A stretch of DNA of 13,026 bases from an uncultured Collinsella sp. (GTDB lineage: Bacteria; Actinomycetota; Coriobacteriia; Coriobacteriales; Coriobacteriaceae). The notes beneath the pieces are model-generated. The model was not told the origin of the DNA. It worked only from the letters and a program-made list of their open reading frames with translations, and made no database searches. How positions within the stretch are numbered: the stretch's first letter is position 1; every line of letters begins with the position of its first letter. The DNA is taken from positions 1-13,026 of the forward strand of contig CATVQO010000029.1 of assembly GCA_958346165.1 (NCBI GenBank). Reading direction: 5' to 3'. This document shows positions 8,131-13,026 of this stretch, in pieces. Made by a program: the position numbers and the translations under genes.

Positions 8131-8167
8131 GAAGGCCGCCCATCGCAAAAATGGGCGGCCTTCTTAT
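8131..8167 (+). terminator. Intrinsic terminator after the PF04020 gene, possibly bidirectional
   Basis: GAAGGCCGCCCAT (8131-8143) and ATGGGCGGCCTTC (8151-8163) form a perfect 13-bp stem with a 7-base loop, followed by TTATTT-like sequence. On the opposite strand the stem is followed by GTTTTGGG, so it may also stop leftward transcription from the Rrf2 gene, whose stop codon is 68 bases away. Confidence 0.9.
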
Positions 8168-8197
8168 TTGTCAATCCTCAGAGGGCAAGAAAATCTA

Positions 8198-8222
8198 CCA
8201 TTTCCACCCCGTCCCCAAATGG
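8198..8222. repeat. Stem-loop with CCGTCCCCAA loop, copy 2
   Basis: CCATTT (8198-8203) and AAATGG (8217-8222) form a 6-bp stem around CCACCCCGTCCCC. The ten bases CCGTCCCCAA (8209-8218) are identical to 7033-7042 in the other copy. The element lies just downstream of the Rrf2 gene. The short stem makes a functional call uncertain. Confidence 0.5.
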
Positions 8223-8230
8223 CAGGTGGG

Positions 8231-8659
8231 CTAGATGACGTAGTCGTAGCCTTCGCTGGGGGCGACGAGCTGGTCGAGCGTCACACCATCGAGGTAGTCG
8301 TTGATGAGCTTGTCAAGGTTCTTCCACACGTCGAGCGTGGGGCACTCATCCGAGCGCGAGCAGCCCTTGCAGTCGCCATCCAGGCAGGCGACCGGCGCCA
8401 GACTACCCTCGGTCAGGCGCAGGATCTCGCCCACCGTGTACTGCTCGGGCGGACGCGTGAGCACATAGCCGCCGCCCTTGCCACGCATGCCCGAAAGCAT
8501 GTTGGCGCGCACGAGCGTAGCCAAGATGTTCTCGAGATATTTCTCGGAAATCCCCTGTCGCGCCGCGATCTCTTTGAGCGGGATGCGACCGGCCGCCTGG
8601 TGCTCGGCCAGATCGACCATAACGCGCAGGGCGTACCTGCCCTTAGTAGAAACCAACAT
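8231..8659 (-). CDS. Rrf2-family transcriptional regulator with a Cys-rich sensor loop (IscR/CymR-like)
   Basis: The 142-residue protein begins MLVSTKGRYALRVMVDLA, typical of Rrf2 regulators. Its winged helix follows (IPLKEIAARQGISEKYLENILATLVRANML, then the wing SGMRGKGGGYVLTR). The sensor region has C92-x4-C97-x2-C100-x5-C106 followed by PTLDVW. IscR and NsrR bind an Fe-S cluster with three cysteines in this loop, and IscR adds a histidine where this protein has L109. A cluster held by some of the four cysteines, or a thiol switch, is therefore possible but unproven. It is divergent from cysK, and mnmA follows cysK. In Bacillus the Rrf2 protein CymR represses cysteine-metabolism genes and sits beside yrvO-mnmA, so a CymR-like control of cysK is a reasonable inference. 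The ATG at 8659 follows an AAAGG motif at a longish 11-base spacing. Confidence 0.93.
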   Translation of the reverse strand: MLVSTKGRYALRVMVDLAEHQAAGRIPLKEIAARQGISEKYLENILATLVRANMLSGMRGKGGGYVLTRPPEQYTVGEILRLTEGSLAPVACLDGDCKGCSRSDECPTLDVWKNLDKLINDYLDGVTLDQLVAPSEGYDYVI

Positions 8660-8680
8660 ATATAGTGCTGCCTTTCGGTC

Positions 8681-8730
8681 TTTTAGTCCGTTGAAATTCT
8701 AGCCGAAAAAATGGGTTTGAAAATACCCGT
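8681..8730 (-). promoter_or_regulatory. Candidate promoter and operator of the Rrf2 gene
   Basis: On the minus strand TAGAAT (8696-8701; 5 of 6 to consensus) stands 16 bases after TTTTCA (8718-8723; 4 of 6). An imperfect palindrome ATGGGT-N8-ACCCGT (8711-8730) covers the -35. Two direct repeats, TTTTAGTCCG (8681-8690) and TTCTAGCCG (8698-8706), flank the expected start and overlap the -10. Either could be an autoregulatory site for the Rrf2 protein; this is inferred from position only. Confidence 0.42.
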
Positions 8731-8776
8731 TCCGATCAAGATGGTTAATCGACTCGTAATAATCTTCTATTTCCTA

Positions 8777-8805
8777 TTGCATTACTAGGCTTTAGTGTCT
8801 ACTAT
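8777..8805 (+). promoter_or_regulatory. cysK sigma70-type promoter
   Basis: TTGCAT (8777-8782) and TACTAT (8800-8805) are separated by exactly 17 bases. Transcription would start near 8812, giving a leader of about 100 bases before cysK. The surrounding DNA is clearly more AT-rich than the flanking genes. Confidence 0.7.
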
Positions 8806-8814
8806 GCTTGCCAA

Positions 8815-8910
8815 CAGCTAAACGAACAACCTATAAGGTTTATGGGTTTAGCTGCTACACGCACCGTGAAACCACACGGCAACCAGCAACTTGAACACTT
8901 TGGAGGTTCA
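8815..8910 (+). promoter_or_regulatory. Structured cysK leader (three stem-loops)
   Basis: CAGCTAAAC (8815-8823) and GTTTAGCTG (8846-8854) are perfect inverted 9-mers, with AACCT-ATA-AGGTT (8828-8840) nested inside. CCGTG/CACGG (8864-8868/8875-8879) forms a second hairpin. TGAAC/GTTCA (8892-8896/8906-8910) places the Shine-Dalgarno GGAGG (8902-8906) in its loop and edge. No run of T follows any stem, so classical attenuation is not indicated, and it matches no riboswitch that I recognise. The outer 9-mer pair starts almost at the transcription start, so it could equally be a regulator-binding palindrome. Confidence 0.5.
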
Positions 8911-8912
8911 CC

Positions 8913-9851
<939 letters not shown>

Positions 9852-9867
9852 GGGCCCGTCACTTGTC

Positions 9868-9894
9868 GATAGGCCCATGGCATGCCGGCCTATC
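9868..9894 (+). terminator. Hairpin after cysK (weak terminator candidate)
   Basis: GATAGGCC (9868-9875) and GGCCTATC (9887-9894) form a perfect 8-bp stem with an 11-base loop, 17 bases after the cysK stop. The following sequence is TCTCTTCT, T-rich but without a pure run, so it may be a weak terminator or a 3'-end stabilising hairpin. Confidence 0.5.
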
Positions 9895-9951
9895 CTCTCT
9901 TCTGGCTGCCTGAGCCCATCTCGTTAGGGTGTCCCACGAGACGTCCGAACT

Positions 9952-9960
9952 TGCTACAAT
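9952..9960 (+). promoter_or_regulatory. Candidate extended -10 promoter for mnmA
   Basis: TGCTACAAT (9952-9960) is a good extended -10 (TG-N-TACAAT). No clear -35 lies at the usual distance, which extended -10 promoters tolerate. The expected start, about 9967, falls inside the left arm of the following hairpin. Confidence 0.5.
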
Positions 9961-9964
9961 GTCT

Positions 9965-10003
9965 GCGGCGCGGAACCAGCCTCCCGCGCCGCTTTTCTTT
10001 TTT
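9965..10003 (+). terminator. Strong intrinsic terminator between cysK and mnmA
   Basis: GCGGCGCGG (9965-9973) and CCGCGCCGC (9984-9992) form a perfect 9-bp GC stem with a 10-base loop, followed by TTTTCTTTTTT (9993-10003). It would stop transcription arriving from cysK. Because it lies after the candidate mnmA -10, it could also act on transcripts started there. Confidence 0.85.
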
Positions 10004-10032
10004 GGCCGCATGCCACCAAGGAGAACCTCCCC

Positions 10033-11133
10033 ATGCACAACAAGCGCGTGCTCGTCGCCATGAGCGGCGGCGTCGATTCTAGCGTGACCGCGTACCTGCT
10101 CAAAAGCCAGGGCTACGAATGCGTCGGCGCCACCATGCGCCTCACCTGCCCCGCGCCCGACCCCGCCACGGGCACGAGTAAGGTCGACCGCGACATCGCC
10201 GATGCAAAGGCCGTCGCCGAGCGCCTGGGGATACCCCACCACGTGCTCGACCTGCAGCAGACCTTCGACCACAGCGTTATCGAGCGCTTTGTGAACGCCT
10301 ACCAGGAGGGGCTGACGCCCAATCCGTGCATTATCTGCAACCGCCACATTAAGTTTGGCGCGCTGCTCGATGCGGCGCTGGACATGGGCTGCGACTGCAT
10401 CGCCACGGGCCACTATGCCAAAACGAGCCAGACGCCCGACGGCACCTGGCAGCTACATCGCGGCGAAGATCCCAAAAAGGACCAAAGCTACTTTTTGTAT
10501 TCGCTTACGCAGGAGCGCCTGGCACACACGATCTTTCCGCTGGCGGGTCTGGACAAAGAGCGCGACGTGCGCCGCATAGCCGCCGAGCAGGGCTTTACCA
10601 ACGCCAAGAAGGCCGAAAGCGAGGACATCTGCTTTATTCCAGACGGTGACTACGCGGGCTATATCGAGCGCCGCTGCGGACATCCCGCTGCACCGGGTGA
10701 CATTGTGTGGCGCGACGGCAGCGTGGTCGGACGCCATAACGGCGCGCTGCGCTATACCATCGGCCAGCGCAAGGGCCTGGGCGTCGCGATGGCGCACCCC
10801 GTGTATGTGACGGGCGTCGATGCCGCCAGCAACACCGTACATCTGGGCGAAGCCGAGGACCTAACCGCCTCTGCCCTCACGGCCGATGAGTGGATCTGGA
10901 GCGCGCCGGACGTACGCATGGAGGCGGAGCTCGACACCGGCGGCATTCGCGTAGGCGCCAAGTACCGCTACCGTCAGAAAGACCAGGCAGCGACCCTTAC
11001 GCGTGACGAAGACGGGCAAATGCTGCTAACTTTTGACGAGCCGCAGCGCGCCATCGCCCCCGGACAGGCCGTCGTCGTCTACCGCGGCGACGTCGTCTTG
11101 GGCGGCGGCACGGTGACCGGCGCACTTAAGTAG
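10033..11133 (+). CDS. mnmA: tRNA-specific 2-thiouridylase MnmA
   Basis: The 366-residue product matches the usual MnmA length of 350-380. MnmA uses ATP and persulfide sulfur to form 2-thiouridine at wobble U34 of Lys, Glu and Gln tRNAs. The N-type PP-loop SGGVDSS is at 11-17. The catalytic cysteine pair is C99 (TPNPCIICN) and C200 (SEDICFIP). GHYAK (126-130) and KKDQSYFLYSL (148-158) are family signatures, and the C-terminal beta-barrel is complete (YTIGQRKGLG, then VVVYRGDVVLGGGTV at the end). AAGGAG 9 bases before the ATG at 10033 supports the start. It needs a cysteine desulfurase as sulfur source; none is in the window. It lies 181 bases after cysK with a terminator between, and converges with the HipA-like gene at an 8-bp gap with no terminator visible. 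Confidence 0.97.
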   Translation: MHNKRVLVAMSGGVDSSVTAYLLKSQGYECVGATMRLTCPAPDPATGTSKVDRDIADAKAVAERLGIPHHVLDLQQTFDHSVIERFVNAYQEGLTPNPCIICNRHIKFGALLDAALDMGCDCIATGHYAKTSQTPDGTWQLHRGEDPKKDQSYFLYSLTQERLAHTIFPLAGLDKERDVRRIAAEQGFTNAKKAESEDICFIPDGDYAGYIERRCGHPAAPGDIVWRDGSVVGRHNGALRYTIGQRKGLGVAMAHPVYVTGVDAASNTVHLGEAEDLTASALTADEWIWSAPDVRMEAELDTGGIRVGAKYRYRQKDQAATLTRDEDGQMLLTFDEPQRAIAPGQAVVVYRGDVVLGGGTVTGALK

Positions 11134-11141
11134 CCGCAGGT

Positions 11142-12515
11142 TTATCGCTGCACGTGTCGAAGCACCTCAACAGCGGCACTAACCTCGATAACGCGACGCT
11201 CCAGGCCGCGGCGAATGGACTCGAGCCGGCCCTCCGCCGTCGCCCATTCGCTCTGCGAAAGAATCTCGATCGCCTCATCAACAAATCCGTTGAGCCGCGA
11301 TGGATCGAACCAATCGAGCGAGTCCGCAAGCGCCAGCTGGACGGAAGGGTCGGGCCCAAACGGCTTAGCGGAAAACCCAAACTCCCCAGCTGCGAGCACG
11401 GCAGTTGGTACGTTGTACCACAGGCAGTTGCCGCTATCGAACAGCGGAGCAGGCCTTATCTCCAGGGTATCGACATTGCGGATGATGCCGAAGTTTCGCC
11501 AATGGCGGTCGCTGTTGGCCAAAAGGGCATCGCAGACAATCATCTGCGACATAGACCTTCTCACGGCAGCCTCGTCTGCTTCATGCTTGCCGAGGTAGCG
11601 GCAGTACCGGTCGTACGTCGAGCTTCCTCGCTGGCCGCCAAGGGCGTTCTTAACGTAAACAGCCGGAACATATTCCTCGCGGCCGTCTAGAAAGTCGTCG
11701 CACAGACACACAGGGCCATCGAACATCCGCTCAACCGTATAAGGAACAAACTCGCCCTCCGACAGCAAGCGACGATGCAGAGCCGTTGCAACCGCCTCGT
11801 TAAAGGGACGCTGATCGTCCATCCCGCACCCTTTAGCCAAAACGCGAATGCCGTTTCGGATCATCCACGATTTAGGGAGCTCGCCCTCGGACGTGTTATC
11901 CGGATTTTTAAGACCGATGCCTTCCAGCCAACCCGAACGCTCTTCGGGCGCCGATCGCTCAAAATCATTCTCGAAGTAATTGAGGTTTCGCCATTCGAAC
12001 CCGTCGCATTCTGCCGGTCGCAGCCAATAACAATCCGAAAGTGATAGGCCCAGGCACTGAACCGGTACCTCAATGCCGCTGACAATCCCCAGCTCGCGGT
12101 AGCGCGAGATAAGCCCAGGACGAACATCGGGTACCGACCGATGCCCCCACCACGCGTTGAGCTCCCGCTTATTCACCGTTGGAGAAGAACTCGAGCACGT
12201 GCCAAACGGCATCCTCTGCGCATCAAGTACCTCGGCGATTTCGAAGGTAAACTCGCGCGTCGGATCAAACGAAACACGTGCGACCTCGTAATCGGCGGAC
12301 ATCAACGTAAACTTGCGCCCCACATCGGCCGCAGGACGGCGTCCACGTTTGCGGACCTTTTGATAAGCAACCGCAGAATCATACTCAACCATCTTCCGTC
12401 CGCCCACAATATCGCACGCGAGCGTTCCCGATGCGGCAAGTTGAGATATGCGGGCTTTCGTAACGCCCAACAGGTGGGCAGCATCACCCATAGACAAGTA
12501 CTCAGATGTATCCAT
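11142..12515 (-). CDS. HipA-like serine/threonine kinase fused to an N-terminal helix-turn-helix domain
   Basis: With the ATG at 12515 the product has 457 residues. GAGGTG 9 bases upstream favours this start over an in-frame GTG at 12527, which has no spaced Shine-Dalgarno. Residues about 5-50 form an excisionase/MerR-like DNA-binding domain (EYLSMGDAAHLLGVTKARISQLAASG) followed by basic RKRGRRP. A middle region carries LNAWWGHRSVPDVR and LGLSLSDCYWLRP, a pairing I recall from HipA-related proteins of Firmicutes. The kinase part has K228 (VLAKGCG), E240 (FNEA), the catalytic loop NSDRHWRNFG (334-343, D336, N341) and metal-binding D360 in PLFDSGN. All key residues are present, so it is probably an active kinase. 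No separate HipB-like gene adjoins it. Sampled GC (34 of 60 bases in 11881-11940 and again in 12241-12300) is lower than in cysK (43 of 60 in 9421-9480), which fits acquisition by transfer. Substrate and role are unknown. Confidence 0.85.
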   Translation of the reverse strand: MDTSEYLSMGDAAHLLGVTKARISQLAASGTLACDIVGGRKMVEYDSAVAYQKVRKRGRRPAADVGRKFTLMSADYEVARVSFDPTREFTFEIAEVLDAQRMPFGTCSSSSPTVNKRELNAWWGHRSVPDVRPGLISRYRELGIVSGIEVPVQCLGLSLSDCYWLRPAECDGFEWRNLNYFENDFERSAPEERSGWLEGIGLKNPDNTSEGELPKSWMIRNGIRVLAKGCGMDDQRPFNEAVATALHRRLLSEGEFVPYTVERMFDGPVCLCDDFLDGREEYVPAVYVKNALGGQRGSSTYDRYCRYLGKHEADEAAVRRSMSQMIVCDALLANSDRHWRNFGIIRNVDTLEIRPAPLFDSGNCLWYNVPTAVLAAGEFGFSAKPFGPDPSVQLALADSLDWFDPSRLNGFVDEAIEILSQSEWATAEGRLESIRRGLERRVIEVSAAVEVLRHVQR

Positions 12516-12530
12516 ACGCCACGTCACCTC

Positions 12531-12583
12531 GTTAAGTATTCTAAACGTAAAGTTAATTAGTTATATACAGCATAATACTAAAC
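12531..12583 (-). promoter_or_regulatory. AT-rich promoter region with inverted repeats, candidate operator of the HTH-HipA gene
   Basis: GTTAAGTATT (12531-12540) and AATACTAAAC (12574-12583) are inverted copies matching at 9 of 10 positions, 33 bases apart. The first is also half of a 16-bp imperfect palindrome (12531-12546, 6 of 8 pairs). A second imperfect palindrome spans 12558-12580 (8 of 11 pairs). TATATA and TATAAC -10-like hexamers lie in the AT-rich middle on the minus strand, but no single -35/-10 pair stands out. The position, 16-68 bases before the start, suits autorepression by the gene's own DNA-binding domain. That role is an inference. Confidence 0.5.
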
Positions 12584-12594
12584 AGACTGAAGCG

Positions 12595-12620
12595 AAAAAA
12601 GGCCCGAGCAATCGGGCCTT
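12595..12620 (-). terminator. Intrinsic terminator of the M42-type peptidase gene
   Basis: On the minus strand GGCCCGA, a 4-base loop and TCGGGCC form a 7-bp stem extended by A-T pairs, followed by six T (12600-12595). It begins 35 bases after the peptidase stop codon and stops transcription before the HipA-like gene. Confidence 0.9.
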
Positions 12621-12655
12621 AGAGCAATTGGTCAGCCGAGTCGCAAGCCGCTCCC

Positions 12656-13026
12656 TTAGCGCTGAACGTAGGCGCGAACCAGCTCGTAGGTGTTGCGCAC
12701 GCCGTCGATGTGGCTGCGCTCGTAGTTGTGGCTCGCGTACACGCCGGGGCCAATCAGACCATGGCGAATGTCGTAGCCGGCCGAGAGCGTGGCCTCGACG
12801 TCGGAGCCGTAGTGCGGGTACACATCGATGGCGTAATCGAGCTCCAACTCGCGCGCGATATTGGACAGCGTGGTCACCAGGTCGTAGTTGTAGGGGCCGC
12901 CCGAATCCTTGGCGCAGATCGAAACCATGCGCTCGGTGCAGCCCAGGTCGTCGCCCACGCAACCCATGTCCACGCTGATCATCTCGCGCGTGTCGGCCGG
13001 CACAAAGGCACCGCCGTGGCCGACCT
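12656..13026 (-). CDS. M42-type metallo-aminopeptidase, C-terminal part (partial, runs off right edge)
   Basis: The reading frame is open from the window edge, starting VGHGGAFVPADTREMISVDM, and ends at the TAA at 12656, so about 123 C-terminal residues are visible. The true start lies outside the window. M42 peptidases are cytosolic dinuclear-metal aminopeptidases of the glutamyl-aminopeptidase/FrvX type that form dodecameric shells. The visible part matches the second half of the catalytic domain: a strand with ISVDMGCVGDDLG, ICAKDSGGPYNYDLV where M42 proteins have a GP segment, then YPHYGSDVEATLSAG with a conserved acidic/metal-site G-S/T-D, and ASHNYERSH with the terminal metal-ligand-type histidine. 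The ending TYELVRAYV fits the last helix. Related M20/M28 peptidases are possible, but the order of motifs suits M42. It is followed by its own terminator. Confidence 0.78.
   Translation of the reverse strand, partial: VGHGGAFVPADTREMISVDMGCVGDDLGCTERMVSICAKDSGGPYNYDLVTTLSNIARELELDYAIDVYPHYGSDVEATLSAGYDIRHGLIGPGVYASHNYERSHIDGVRNTYELVRAYVQR

Noticed and set aside
8806..8912. A T-box or known sulfur riboswitch in the cysK leader
   Set aside because: The leader is only about 100 bases, has no T-box sequence and no terminator, and the hairpins do not match a SAM or other riboswitch layout that I know.
12516..12527. The upstream GTG (12527) as start of the HTH-HipA gene
   Set aside because: It overlaps the GAGGTG Shine-Dalgarno that is well spaced for the ATG at 12515, and nothing suitable lies before the GTG.

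Overview
The window looks like chromosomal DNA from a high-GC member of the Coriobacteriia, most probably Collinsella or a close relative. This is an inference from three things: an AddAB-type (not RecBCD or AdnAB) recombination nuclease in a GC-rich actinobacterial-looking background, a YerC/TrpR-like regulator, and intergenic stem-loops with a CCGTCCCC loop. No rRNA, tRNA, CRISPR array, insertion sequence or prophage was recognised.

Left part (1-7400, all minus strand). Transcription runs leftward through yerC (7101-7400), addB (3842-6940), addA (206-3838) and the first codons of dnaE (1-29), the DNA polymerase III alpha subunit, which runs off the left edge. yerC is separated from addB by a good intrinsic terminator (7049-7074). 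addB and addA are 3 bp apart, and addA has its own Shine-Dalgarno inside the end of addB. A 63-bp near-perfect inverted repeat lies between addA and dnaE.

Middle part (7401-11133). A four-helix membrane protein of the PF04020 'phage holin superfamily IV'/YvlD type (7725-8090) ends at a strong terminator. An Rrf2-family regulator with a four-cysteine loop (8231-8659, minus) is divergent from cysK, cysteine synthase (8913-9851, plus). mnmA, the tRNA 2-thiouridylase (10033-11133), follows cysK. This arrangement recalls the cymR-yrvO-mnmA group of Bacillus and suggests a small sulfur module: regulator, cysteine synthesis, and use of sulfur in tRNA. cysK has a recognisable sigma70-type promoter and a structured leader of about 100 nt. 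A strong terminator and an extended -10 promoter are packed together between cysK and mnmA.

Right part (11134-13026). A HipA-like protein kinase carrying its own N-terminal DNA-binding domain (11142-12515, minus) converges on mnmA with an 8-bp gap. It has lower GC than its neighbours and an AT-rich upstream region with inverted repeats that could be its own operator. It is the most accessory-looking gene here and has no separate HipB-like antitoxin next to it. At the right edge is the C-terminal part of an M42-type metallo-aminopeptidase (12656 to beyond 13026, minus), followed by its terminator (12595-12620).

Most of the window is housekeeping. The items most worth a second look are the HTH-HipA fusion with its candidate operators, the unusual iron-sulfur ligand set of AddB, the cysteine pattern of the Rrf2 regulator, and several non-coding inverted repeats.
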